A DNA stretch of 64,000 nucleotides. Source: JACADW01 sp963747985. Lineage in GTDB: Bacteria; Acidobacteriota; UBA6911. Below, one piece after another: positions 8,361 to 17,703 of this stretch. Made by a program: the position numbers and the translations under genes. The stretch lies in NCBI GenBank assembly GCA_963747985.1, contig CAVVHG010000006.1:744001-808000 (forward strand), in the 5' to 3' direction. The stretch's first letter is position 1, and each line of letters opens with the position of its first letter. The notes below the pieces were generated by a model. It saw only the letters and a list, made by a program, of their open reading frames with translations, had not been told where the DNA came from and did no database searches.

Positions 8361-9479
8361 ATGGCGAAGTACAAGATTGCGTGGCTTCCGGGGGATGGTA
8401 TCGGTATCGATGTTCTCGAGGCGGCGAAGATCATTCTTGACCGGCTCGCCTTTGATGCTGAGCTCATCCATGGCGACATCGGCTGGGAATTCTGGATGAA
8501 GGAGGGAGATGCACTCCCGAAACGCACCACGGACCTGCTGCGGCAGGTCGACGCGGCGTTTTTCGGCGCAATCACCTCCAAGCCTGGAAAGGCCGCAGAA
8601 GCCGAGTTGGCCCCCGAGTTAAGGGGCAAGGGACTTATCTACCGGTCGCCCATAGTCCGCATGCGGCAAATGTTTGACCTGTATGTCTGCCTCCGACCCT
8701 GCAAAGGCTATCCGGGCAACTCCCTCAACTATCGTGACGGCATCGACCTCGTGGTTTTCCGGGAGAACACGGAGGACCTGTACGCCGGCGTCGAGTTTGC
8801 CCCCGTTCCGGAGAATCTGGCTTCGTTGCTCCTGCAGCTGTCCAAGCCGTTCGCGGCCTTTCATGGGCTCACCGGCGGGCAGTATGCCATATCCTGCAAG
8901 GTGAACACGCAGAAGGGTTCTGAACGAATCGTCAGGGCCGCATTCGAATTCGCTCGTGCCAACCGGCGGCGCAAGGTTACCGTGGTTCACAAGGCCAATG
9001 TCGTCAGGGCGACCGATGGCCTGTTCCTCGAGGCCGCCAAGGCGGTCGCGCGCGACTATCCCGACGTCGGGATGGACGACGCCAATATCGACGCCATGAC
9101 CATGTGGCTGCTCAAGAATCCGCACAACTACGACGTGCTGGTTGCCCCGAACCTTTACGGCGATATCATCTCGGACCTCTGTGCCCAGATGGTGGGGGGG
9201 CTGGGATTCGGGTGCTCCGGCAACATCGGTGACAAACTGGCTGTTTTCGAGCCCACCCACGGCTCCGCGCCGAAATATGCCGGGATGCACAAAGTGAATC
9301 CGATCGCGACCATCCTGGCCGCGAAGATGATGTTGGACTGGCTGGGAGAGAAGGAGAAGGCCGATCGACTCGAAGGGGCGGTCGCCGAAGTGATTCGCGA
9401 GGGGAAGGTGCGCACCTACGACATGGGCGGCAGCCACTCAACCATCGACATGGCCCGCGCAATTGCTGATAAACTTTAG
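8361..9479 (+). CDS. Isocitrate/isopropylmalate-family decarboxylating dehydrogenase
   Basis: The ATG at 8361 follows GGAGGGCGAT and replaces an in-frame ATG 33 bases upstream. The 372-residue protein shows the family entry WLPGDGIGIDV and the substrate helix region SPIVRMRQMFDLYVCLRP. It also has RENTEDLYAG, the VVHKANVVRATDGLF catalytic segment and the EPTHGSAPKYAG coenzyme region. ENTEDLYAG and the Ser-containing substrate helix look more like NAD-dependent isocitrate dehydrogenase than LeuB. It is followed by a two-subunit aconitase-like hydro-lyase, an arrangement also used for isopropylmalate and homoisocitrate metabolism, so isocitrate, isopropylmalate and homoisocitrate all remain possible substrates. 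Reaction: NAD(P)-linked oxidative decarboxylation in the cytoplasm. Confidence 0.88.
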   Translation: MAKYKIAWLPGDGIGIDVLEAAKIILDRLAFDAELIHGDIGWEFWMKEGDALPKRTTDLLRQVDAAFFGAITSKPGKAAEAELAPELRGKGLIYRSPIVRMRQMFDLYVCLRPCKGYPGNSLNYRDGIDLVVFRENTEDLYAGVEFAPVPENLASLLLQLSKPFAAFHGLTGGQYAISCKVNTQKGSERIVRAAFEFARANRRRKVTVVHKANVVRATDGLFLEAAKAVARDYPDVGMDDANIDAMTMWLLKNPHNYDVLVAPNLYGDIISDLCAQMVGGLGFGCSGNIGDKLAVFEPTHGSAPKYAGMHKVNPIATILAAKMMLDWLGEKEKADRLEGAVAEVIREGKVRTYDMGGSHSTIDMARAIADKL

Positions 9480-9488
9480 GTCGGAGCT

Positions 9489-9562
9489 ATCAGCCATCAG
9501 CTTTCAGCATTCAGCCACCGGGCTGAGAGCGGATGGCTGAAAGCTGACACCTGGTTGCTGAT
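9489..9562. repeat. Inverted repeat of ATCAGC/TTTCAGC type
   Basis: An imperfect inverted repeat built from the words ATCAGC, TTTCAGC and ATTCAGCC. The left arm is 9489-9516 and the right arm is about 9531-9562. It lies between the dehydrogenase and the LeuC-like gene, and its right end directly touches the GGAGG that serves the LeuC-like start at 9573. It resembles widespread low-complexity extragenic repeats; no coding potential. Confidence 0.7.
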
Positions 9563-9572
9563 GGAGGCGATC

Positions 9573-10853
9573 ATGGGAATGACGGTTGTCCAAAAGATCC
9601 TGGCGCGCGCATCCGCCCGCAAGTCTGTCGCAGTCGGAGAGGTTCTGGAACCGGCGATCGACCTCGCAATGTCCCACGAAAACGCGGCGCTGGTAATCAA
9701 CCAGTTTCTGGAGATCCATCGAGGCACCGGGCTGGAGCCGCGGATCTGGGACCCCGATCGCATCGCCATCATTTTCGATCACCGTGTCCCGGCGGAGAGC
9801 GCCAAGACGGCGACCAATCAAAAGAAGGTACGCGAATTCGTCTCGGCCCAGGGCATCAGGAAGTTCCATGACATACGCGGCGACAGCGGCGGCATCTGTC
9901 ATCAAATCCTGCCCGAAAATGGTTATGTGAGGCCGGGCACGATCGTTACCGGAACCGACAGCCACACGACGACCCACGGTGCCCTGGGGGCATTCTCTTT
10001 CGGGATCGGCGCGACCGAGATGGCAAGTGTCTGGGCCCTTGGGACTGTCCTCAACCTCGAAGTGCCCGGGACCATCAAGGTGGAAGTAAGAGGATCCCTG
10101 GCCCGAAACGTCTCCGCCAAGGACCTCATCCTGCACCTCATCGGGAGGCTGACCGCCCAGGGCGCGAACTTCAAGGTGATCGAATTCCACGGCGACACGA
10201 TCCGCAGCATGCCAACGTCGGGGAGGCTCGTGCTGTGCAACATGTCCGTGGAGGCCGGAGCTACGTCCGGCATCGTGCCTGCCGACGAGGAGACGGAGCG
10301 CTATTTGCGCGAAGTTGCCGGTGTGAAAGGAGCTCTGACCGTGGATGCCTCAGATGCTGATGCAGCCTACGACCAGGTGATCCGGGTCGATGCGTCGGAA
10401 CTCGCACCCCAGATTGCCCGCCCGCATACCGTGGACAACGTCGTGCCCGTGGACTCCGTGCGGGGCGTCCGCGTCAACCAGATTGTAATCGGATCCTGCA
10501 CCAACGGCCGGCTGGAGGACCTTGCCGCGGCGGCCGCGATACTCAAGGGACGAAAGGTAGCTGCGGGCGTGAGGCTATTGGTCTTTCCCGCCTCCTGGCG
10601 CATTTACCGGGAGTCTCTCGGTGCCGGATACCTTGCTGCCCTTGTGGAAGCAGGGGCGGTGGTCATGAACCCGGGGTGCGGTTGCTGCCTGGGAGTCCAT
10701 CAGGGCGCGCTCGCGGATGGTGATGTTGCCCTCTCCACCACGAACCGCAACTTTCCCGGACGGATGGGAAACCCGAAGTCCGAGGTTTACCTGTGCTCGC
10801 CCGAAGTGGCGGCCGCCAGCGCGATAACGGGCGTCATCACTGACCCGAGATGA
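9573..10853 (+). CDS. LeuC/homoaconitase-type hydro-lyase, large subunit
   Basis: The ATG at 9573 sits 5-6 bases after GGAGG; further in-frame ATGs at 9555 and 9561 are less well placed. At 426 residues it is of the short, archaeal-type large subunit class of 3-isopropylmalate dehydratase or homoaconitase. Conserved blocks are HDIRGDSGGICHQILPE, GTDSHTTTHGALGAFSFGIG and GSCTNGRLEDL (Cys309), then PGCGCCLG (Cys369 and Cys372), which together give the three cysteines of a [4Fe-4S] cluster. It pairs with the small subunit 13 bases downstream and with the dehydrogenase upstream. The reaction is a dehydration-hydration moving a hydroxyl group. Substrate (isopropylmalate, homocitrate or citrate-like) cannot be fixed from sequence. 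Confidence 0.9.
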   Translation: MGMTVVQKILARASARKSVAVGEVLEPAIDLAMSHENAALVINQFLEIHRGTGLEPRIWDPDRIAIIFDHRVPAESAKTATNQKKVREFVSAQGIRKFHDIRGDSGGICHQILPENGYVRPGTIVTGTDSHTTTHGALGAFSFGIGATEMASVWALGTVLNLEVPGTIKVEVRGSLARNVSAKDLILHLIGRLTAQGANFKVIEFHGDTIRSMPTSGRLVLCNMSVEAGATSGIVPADEETERYLREVAGVKGALTVDASDADAAYDQVIRVDASELAPQIARPHTVDNVVPVDSVRGVRVNQIVIGSCTNGRLEDLAAAAAILKGRKVAAGVRLLVFPASWRIYRESLGAGYLAALVEAGAVVMNPGCGCCLGVHQGALADGDVALSTTNRNFPGRMGNPKSEVYLCSPEVAAASAITGVITDPR

Positions 10854-10866
10854 AAGGAGCGTAGCC

Positions 10867-11403
10867 ATGAGCCCTGCCCATCACGATCCCGTCCACACGG
10901 GAACAGTTGCGTTTCAGGTAGGCGACGATGTTTCGACGGATACGATCTATCCCGGCAGGTTTATGGCAACGGTCCTTCCAAGCGAGACGCCGCAGTTTGC
11001 GTTTGCGGACTACGCCGAATTCAACTCCCGCCTCAAGAAGAAAGAGATACCTGCGGGCAGCATCGTCCTCGCCGGCTCCAACTTCGGCTGCGGATCTTCC
11101 CGCGAGCAGGCCGCCTCGACGCTCAAGGGACACGATCTTGTCATCGTCGCCAGGAGTTACGCCCGCATCTTCCTCCAGAATGCGATCAATCTCGGGCTGC
11201 ATGTAGCCATTTGCCCCGGGATCGAGGCATCTCCGGGAGACGAGCTCGAGATCGGCCCGACGTCGATCCTGAACAGGACCACGGACCGGCGCTACCCTCT
11301 CGATACCCTGCCTCCCGCACGACAGGCCATCATGGCCGCGGGCGGGCTGATCCCCTACACGCGGCAGAAACTCCTGGCGCGGCGCTCCTCCATCACAGGA
11401 TAA
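10867..11403 (+). CDS. LeuD/homoaconitase-type hydro-lyase, small subunit
   Basis: The 178-residue swivelling-domain subunit starts at ATG 10867 after AAAGGAG. It shows DVSTDTIYPGRFMATVLP at residues about 18-35, the GSNFGCGSSREQA active-site loop, and ARSYARIFLQNAINLG. The loop after PGR sets substrate choice in this family; known enzymes carry motifs of the YLRT or YLVY type, whereas this one reads FMAT. It is therefore not safely assignable to leucine or lysine biosynthesis. Thirteen bases separate it from the large subunit, so the two are co-transcribed. Together with the dehydrogenase at 8361 they form a compact isomerase-plus-decarboxylase module. Confidence 0.88.
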   Translation: MSPAHHDPVHTGTVAFQVGDDVSTDTIYPGRFMATVLPSETPQFAFADYAEFNSRLKKKEIPAGSIVLAGSNFGCGSSREQAASTLKGHDLVIVARSYARIFLQNAINLGLHVAICPGIEASPGDELEIGPTSILNRTTDRRYPLDTLPPARQAIMAAGGLIPYTRQKLLARRSSITG

Positions 11404-11616
11404 AGAGATCGAAGGATCCGGCCATCCTGTGCCAAATAGGCTGCAAGAACACCCCCGTGGCGGCGTCATCAGATCGAGCCGCAGCCGGATTTCCCGTTGC
11501 AGGGTCGGTTCAGGGAACACGGATCCCGGCGCGGGCGCTGTTCTGTGCGTGCGTGGTTCACCGATTTACGAGATAGTATAGTCCCACTCAAGGGGCTGTG
11601 CGCCAGGGAGGATGGC

Positions 11617-14600
11617 ATGCAAAACCCGTTTCAATTCCGGCAGATGATCTTCAGGTTCGCTGCTTCTGTTCCGCTCGCTTCGCTCGTGCTTGCCCTGTCC
11701 CTGAGTCAGTCCGGACAACAGTCGGCGGTCCGGCCCCAGACGAAGGTCCCGACCGCGGCTGAGCACTGGAAGGAGGTGGACCGTCTGGTCGCGGAGCAGA
11801 AGTTCGAGGCTGCGCTCAAGGAAGTCGAGACCATCCGTGCCGAAGCTCAGCAGGCAGGCAACCAGGACGAATCGACGCGCGCTCTGATCAAAGCGGTTCA
11901 GCTTCGCATCGGCCTCCATGGCCACGAAACCGCCGTACGTTTCCTGAAGGAACAGCCGTGGCCTGCAGGGGAGCTGAATCGCGCGGTGCTCAACTTGTTC
12001 TACGCGCGCTCGCTTGTGACCTACTACCAGGCGTACAGCTGGGACATAAACCGGCGCGAGCGTGTCGAATCGAAGGGAGGCGTTGACCTCCGTTCCTGGA
12101 CGCGCGCTCAGATCGCCCTTGAGGCGCAGAAGGCGTTCGACGAGGTCTGGAAGCTGCGCGTGGCGTTGGGACGCGAACCAATCGGCCGCCTTGCCGAGTA
12201 CCTGAGCCCGAACGATTATCCACCCGGCATCCGCGACACGCTGCGCGACGCCGTCTCCTACCTTTTCATCGAGTTCCTTGCCGACTCTTCGTTGTGGACA
12301 CCTCAGGAGTCCGGCGAGTTGTACCGTCTGGACCTGAAGGCACTCGTCACAGGACGTGAATCGGTCGACGCCCCCGGCGCAAGGCTGCTGGATCCCGCCG
12401 TCCACCCCCTGCTCAAGATCGGGTACATTCTGGATGACCTCGAGGCCTGGCACTCCGCGAACAAGCACCCGGAGGCGGCTCTGGAAGCCCGCCTGGAGCG
12501 CCTGCGAAGGTTGAATGCCTCCTTCACCGACAGCCACGATCGCGACCTTGTGCTTGCCGATCTCGAGAAGCGCCTGCCTGGTTACAGGAATTATCCGTGG
12601 TGGGCGGTGGGGAAAGCCACGCAGGCCGAGTTTGTCCGTTCATCCGGTGAGCCCGGAAGCCTCGTCAGCGCCCGGTCAGTCGCCGAGCAGGGATGGAAGG
12701 CCTATCCCGACTCCATCGGGGGCAGGCGATGCCTCTACATCGTGAAATCCATCGAGGCCCCCGGGTTTGACATGGAGTCGATGTCGACGGACGGTGCTCA
12801 CAGGCGCTCGATCGAGGTGACCCACCGGAACCTGCGGGCGCTCTACTTTCGTGCCTACCCCGTCGACCTCGAGAATCGAATCCGGACTGCCCGCGACTAC
12901 AACCTTCTGTTGAACCACGATGAGCAGCAGACGCTCCTCAAGGCATGGAATCCCCTGTTTGAGTGGAACTCAACGCTGCCGGCAACCCCTGACTACGAGT
13001 CGCATCACACGTTCATTACGCCGCCTTTCAAGGATCCCGGCTGCTTTCTGATCGCCGCCTCGGCGCGGCCGGACTTCTCGCAATCAGCGCCGAACCGGAT
13101 CAGCACAACCTTCCTGATCGTTAGCGACATCGTGATGCTCTCGACACAGGAAGACGAGTCGTCTGTGAGTGTCGGCGTCCTCACGGGCGAGACAGGCAGG
13201 CCGGTCCCGGGTGCGACGATCGGGCTCTACAAGTACGACTGGCAATCGGGTCACAGCAAAGTTGAGGAGCGAGTCACCGATGGCGACGGGCGTGCAAGAT
13301 TTTCCTATGCCCCGGAACGGGACAGGTTTTCATACTTCCTGGTGGCGAAGAAGGGAGCCAGCGTCGCCCTCGAGTCAGACCAATTCAGGCTCAGCCGTCG
13401 CACCGAGACCAACGAGGTGCGCGCGTCGCTGATCTACACCGACCGGAGTGTCTACCGTCCTCTGCAGAAGATCTACTGGAAGATCCTGGCCTACGGAGGG
13501 ACAACCCGCGAAGGCCGTTTCCGGACGCTGCCATCGCAACCGGTCACGGTCTCGCTGATGGATCCCAATGGACAAGCCGTCGATTCGAAGACGCTTTCGA
13601 CAAACTCTTTCGGCAGCGCATCCGGCGAATTCAGCATCCCTGCCGGGCGGATCCTCGGCTCCTGGCGCATCACCGGCGCACCATACGGAGAGGCGCACGT
13701 AAGGGTTGAGGAATACAAGCGTCCGACGTTTGAAGTCATCCTCAAGGATCCAACCTCACCCCTGCGCTTGAACCGGCCGGCGACCTTCACGGGCGAAGCC
13801 AGGTACTACTTCGGCCTCCCCGTTGCGAGCGGCTCCGTGAAATGGCTCGTGACTATGGAGCCCGAATATCCCTGGTGGTGGGAGTGGGGTGGGTGGTATC
13901 GGGGCGGATCGGGACGGTCGCGCACGGTGGCTGCCGGCGAAGCCGGCCTGGGCCCGGACGGAAGCTTCAAGGTCACGTTCACTCCGGAAGCTGATGAGCG
14001 CGTGACCGGCAGGGCCGAAGACGTCAAGTATCGCTACCGCGTATCTGCCGACCTGACCGATGAAGGCGGCGAAACGCGTTCGGCCTCAAAGTCCTTTCGC
14101 CTGGGCCTGGTTTCCGTCGAAGCCAGCATCAGCATCAACCGCGGTTTTTTGGTGGAGAAGACCCCGGCCGAGGTTGTCATCACGCGGACCGACCTCAACG
14201 GAACCCCCAGGCCCGGGGGCGGCTCATGGCGGCTTGTGACCTTGAAGCAGCCTGAGAAGACACTGATGCCTGCCGACCAGCCGGTTGACATGCCGCCTGG
14301 TGATGGGAAGCCGGAGCCCTTCCGCACCGCAGGCGACATGCTTCGCCCTCGCTGGAGCCGGGACTATTCTTACGAGAGGACGATGCGCACCTGGCCCGAA
14401 GGGCGGGAAATAGCTCACGGCGAGGTCCGGCATGAGGCGGGTTCGCCCGGTGCCGTCAGCCTGCCAGGCCTTGCTGCGGGACTTTACCGTCTGCAGTATG
14501 AAACGACCGACGACTTCGGCTCAACCTGCCGTGTCGCGAAGGAGTTCGTGGTTGCGGGTGAAAAGAACTCAATCCAGCTGCCTGCGCTCCTGCTGGCGGA

Positions 14601-17600
14601 CAAGTCTTCTGCCGCTGTCGGCCAGGAGGTCACTTTCCTGGCGCACTCCGGGATCGCAGAGCAGACGTCCTTCTTCGAAATTTGGCGGGAGGGTAGGCTT
14701 TCCGAACGCCGGAAGATCACCGCCGGAGCCGGCGAGCAGCTCGTGAGAATCCCGATCAGGGAGACAGACCGGGGCGGTTTCACCGTGCGTCTTATCGTGC
14801 TCGCCGATTACCAACTGATGCAATCGGACATCCCGGTCTTCATCCCCTGGGACAACAAGGAGCTGAAGGTAGAATTCTCCACGTTTCGCGACAAGATCAA
14901 ACCCGGGGCGGCAGAAACCTGGAAGGTTCAGGTAAAGAGCGCGACCGGTGCGAATGTGGAGGCAGGTGCAGCCGAACTGCTCGCCTACATGTACGACCGC
15001 AGTCTCGACATCTTCGCGCCTCACCAACCACCCAACGTACTGTCGCTCTATCCGCATCGCGCGACGGCCGCGTACGTGAACACAAACCTGGGTCAGTCGC
15101 CGGAAATGGGAATCGTCGATAACCTGGTTTCGCTCCCTCCCTATCCATCCCTGGAAGGCGACCGGCTGAGGTTCTACGACGGTTACGGAATCGGCGGGCC
15201 GGGCGTGCGCTTCAGAGGCGGGATCGTCGGAGGTGTGGCAGGAGGCGTGCTCAATGCCCCTGCCCCTGCGATGATGAGGATGTCCAAGTCGGAAGCGCTT
15301 CCCCAGGAACGCGAAGTTGCCGCCGACGCGGTTTCGAATGAAAAGAAGGCTCCGACGCAGGTCCAGGAAGCGGGTGGCGGGCAGGAACAGGTCGAGCTCC
15401 GCAGTAATTTCGCAGAGACGGCCTTCTGGCGGCCTCATCTCCTGACCGGGCCCGATGGTTCAGCCGCAATCGAATTCACTGTCCCTGATTCCGTCACCGC
15501 GTGGAGTGTTTGGGTTCATGCCGTGACGCGCGACCTGCAGGGCGGGATGATTCAAAAAGAAGCACGGAGCTACAAGGACCTGATGGTTCGGCCGTATCTT
15601 CCACGGTTCCTGCGGGAAGGGGACAAAGCTGAGATCAAAGTCGTGGTCAACAACGCGTCCGACAGGGATCTGTCCGGAAAGGTGATCCTGGATATCCTCG
15701 ATCCGTCCACGAACGAGAGCGTGGCGCGCAAGTTCGGCTTGAGCGACGCCGGCACGGGGTTGCCCTTCACGGCCGCTCCCGGGGGGGGCTCGAACGTGAC
15801 CTTCCCGCTCCAGGCGCCTGCAGGGGTCCGGTCGGTTGCCTTCAGGGTTGTGGCCGTCTCCGGCGATACCAGTGACGGCGAACTCAGGCCGGTACCTGTT
15901 CTCCCGGGGCGAATGCAGCTGGTACAGTCCCGTTTCGTGGCGCTTCGGGACAACGACAGCCGTGTCATGACTTTCGATGATCTCAAGAGGCAGACTGATC
16001 CGTCGCTCGTCAATGAGCAGTTGGTGGTTACCCTGGATGCCCAGTTGTTCTATTCCGTCCTCTCCGCGCTTCCGTACCTGGTCAATTACCCCTACGAATG
16101 CACAGAACAGACGTTGAACAGGTTCGTTTCCACAGGGATGCTCAGCAGTCTCTACGGCCACTATCCCGCGGTTGCCAGGATGGCGCAGGAGTTCTCCAAG
16201 CGTGACTCACGACTCGAGACGTGGGACTCAGCCGACCCTAACCGCAAGATGGCACTCGAGGAGACGCCATGGTTGATCCAGGCGCGGGGTGGAAAGGAGC
16301 AGGATTCCGACCTGATCAACGTACTTGACCCCCGTATCGCCAGGGCCGAACGCGAGTCGGCCCTTGTCAAGCTGCGCAAGGCACAGACTTCGATCGGCGG
16401 TTTCCCCTGGTGGCCGGGCGGCCCGCCTTCTCCCTACATGACTCTCTACATCATGTACGGATTTGCCAAGGCTGCCGAGTTCCACGTGGACGTACCGCGG
16501 GATATGGTGGAGCGCGGCTGGACCTATCTTGCCCGGCATTTCCGCGAGGAATATGCCGCACGGATGTTGAAGGACGACTGCTGCTGGGAGTTCTTGACGT
16601 TCCTGAACTACGTCGCCTCGTGCTACCCGGACCCGGCCTGGACGGGTAATGCGCTTACTCCTGATGAGAGGAGAACGATACTCAACCACTGTTTCAAACA
16701 CTGGAAAGAGCACTCACCCTATCTCAAGGGGATGCTCGCCCTGACGCTGCAGAGGATGGAAAGGCCGCGCGATGCGCAGCTGGTCTTTGCGAGCGTCATG
16801 GACTCCGCCAAAACGACGGAAGACGAAGGGACTTTCTGGGCTCCGGAAGAACGATCGTGGCTCTGGTACAACGACACCATCGAAACCCATGCCTTCGCGC
16901 TGCGGACCATGACGGAACTGTCGCCGCAGGACAGCCGCCGCCACGGCCTGGTTCAATGGCTGTTCCTCAACAAGAAGCTCAACCACTGGAAATCCACCCG
17001 GGCCACGGCCGAAGTCATCTATTCGCTGGTCCATTACCTCGATGCCGAGAAGGCCTTGGGCGTTCGTGAGACTGCGACCGTGCGCGTGGGCGGCCAGACC
17101 GTTCAGTATGTATTCGAGCCGGATAGATATACCGGCAGGAAGAATCAGACGATTGTTGCCGGGGAGCGTATCAGCCCGGACTGTGCGACGATCACGGTAG
17201 GGAAGGAAGGGAAGGGGATCGCCTTCGCATCCGCGACGTGGCACTTCTCGACCGAGAAGCTGCCGGAGGAGGAGCGCGGTGACTTCTTCTCGGTTTCGAG
17301 GAAGTACTTCAAACGCGAAAGCACGGGCCGCGAATTTGTACTGAAGCCGCTCGTGGAAGGAGAAAACCTGAAGCCGGGTGACGAGATCGAGATCCAGCTG
17401 TCGATCCGGTCCAGGCACGCAGCGGAGTACGTCCACCTCAGGGACCCGCGCGCCGCAGGGCTCGAGCCGGAAAACGCAGTTTCACGCTACAAGTGGGACA
17501 TGGGTATCGCCTGGTACGAAGAGACCCGCGACTCCGGCACAAACTTCTTTTTCGATTGGCTTCCTGCGGGCGAGTACACTTTCAAATATCGCCTGCGGGC

Positions 17601-17703
17601 GAATATGTCAGGGGAGTTCAAGGTAGGTCCGGCTACGCTGCAATCCATGTACGCTCCGGAATTCAACGCATATTCCTCGGGCGCGGTCCTGAGTATCAAA
17701 TGA
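11617..17703 (+). CDS. Bacterial alpha-2-macroglobulin with thioester motif
   Basis: ATG at 11617 follows GGGAGG and opens a signal peptide (FAASVPLASLVLALSLS), so it replaces an upstream start 120 bases earlier. The 2028-residue protein has the family layout. An N-terminal helical region is followed by several MG-like beta domains, the conserved EYKRPTFEV region and an ANG-like block (FAETAFWRPHLLTGPDGSA). The alpha-helical thioester domain holds YPYECTEQT with the CxEQ thioester at Cys1495. No lipobox is seen, so it should be periplasmic. In other bacteria such proteins trap proteases and often pair with PBP1C, but here the partner is a VWFA protein whose ATG overlaps the stop. A Gly/Ala/Pro-rich linker near residues 1195-1260 may be the bait or hinge region. 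Confidence 0.92.
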   Translation: MQNPFQFRQMIFRFAASVPLASLVLALSLSQSGQQSAVRPQTKVPTAAEHWKEVDRLVAEQKFEAALKEVETIRAEAQQAGNQDESTRALIKAVQLRIGLHGHETAVRFLKEQPWPAGELNRAVLNLFYARSLVTYYQAYSWDINRRERVESKGGVDLRSWTRAQIALEAQKAFDEVWKLRVALGREPIGRLAEYLSPNDYPPGIRDTLRDAVSYLFIEFLADSSLWTPQESGELYRLDLKALVTGRESVDAPGARLLDPAVHPLLKIGYILDDLEAWHSANKHPEAALEARLERLRRLNASFTDSHDRDLVLADLEKRLPGYRNYPWWAVGKATQAEFVRSSGEPGSLVSARSVAEQGWKAYPDSIGGRRCLYIVKSIEAPGFDMESMSTDGAHRRSIEVTHRNLRALYFRAYPVDLENRIRTARDYNLLLNHDEQQTLLKAWNPLFEWNSTLPATPDYESHHTFITPPFKDPGCFLIAASARPDFSQSAPNRISTTFLIVSDIVMLSTQEDESSVSVGVLTGETGRPVPGATIGLYKYDWQSGHSKVEERVTDGDGRARFSYAPERDRFSYFLVAKKGASVALESDQFRLSRRTETNEVRASLIYTDRSVYRPLQKIYWKILAYGGTTREGRFRTLPSQPVTVSLMDPNGQAVDSKTLSTNSFGSASGEFSIPAGRILGSWRITGAPYGEAHVRVEEYKRPTFEVILKDPTSPLRLNRPATFTGEARYYFGLPVASGSVKWLVTMEPEYPWWWEWGGWYRGGSGRSRTVAAGEAGLGPDGSFKVTFTPEADERVTGRAEDVKYRYRVSADLTDEGGETRSASKSFRLGLVSVEASISINRGFLVEKTPAEVVITRTDLNGTPRPGGGSWRLVTLKQPEKTLMPADQPVDMPPGDGKPEPFRTAGDMLRPRWSRDYSYERTMRTWPEGREIAHGEVRHEAGSPGAVSLPGLAAGLYRLQYETTDDFGSTCRVAKEFVVAGEKNSIQLPALLLADKSSAAVGQEVTFLAHSGIAEQTSFFEIWREGRLSERRKITAGAGEQLVRIPIRETDRGGFTVRLIVLADYQLMQSDIPVFIPWDNKELKVEFSTFRDKIKPGAAETWKVQVKSATGANVEAGAAELLAYMYDRSLDIFAPHQPPNVLSLYPHRATAAYVNTNLGQSPEMGIVDNLVSLPPYPSLEGDRLRFYDGYGIGGPGVRFRGGIVGGVAGGVLNAPAPAMMRMSKSEALPQEREVAADAVSNEKKAPTQVQEAGGGQEQVELRSNFAETAFWRPHLLTGPDGSAAIEFTVPDSVTAWSVWVHAVTRDLQGGMIQKEARSYKDLMVRPYLPRFLREGDKAEIKVVVNNASDRDLSGKVILDILDPSTNESVARKFGLSDAGTGLPFTAAPGGGSNVTFPLQAPAGVRSVAFRVVAVSGDTSDGELRPVPVLPGRMQLVQSRFVALRDNDSRVMTFDDLKRQTDPSLVNEQLVVTLDAQLFYSVLSALPYLVNYPYECTEQTLNRFVSTGMLSSLYGHYPAVARMAQEFSKRDSRLETWDSADPNRKMALEETPWLIQARGGKEQDSDLINVLDPRIARAERESALVKLRKAQTSIGGFPWWPGGPPSPYMTLYIMYGFAKAAEFHVDVPRDMVERGWTYLARHFREEYAARMLKDDCCWEFLTFLNYVASCYPDPAWTGNALTPDERRTILNHCFKHWKEHSPYLKGMLALTLQRMERPRDAQLVFASVMDSAKTTEDEGTFWAPEERSWLWYNDTIETHAFALRTMTELSPQDSRRHGLVQWLFLNKKLNHWKSTRATAEVIYSLVHYLDAEKALGVRETATVRVGGQTVQYVFEPDRYTGRKNQTIVAGERISPDCATITVGKEGKGIAFASATWHFSTEKLPEEERGDFFSVSRKYFKRESTGREFVLKPLVEGENLKPGDEIEIQLSIRSRHAAEYVHLRDPRAAGLEPENAVSRYKWDMGIAWYEETRDSGTNFFFDWLPAGEYTFKYRLRANMSGEFKVGPATLQSMYAPEFNAYSSGAVLSIK

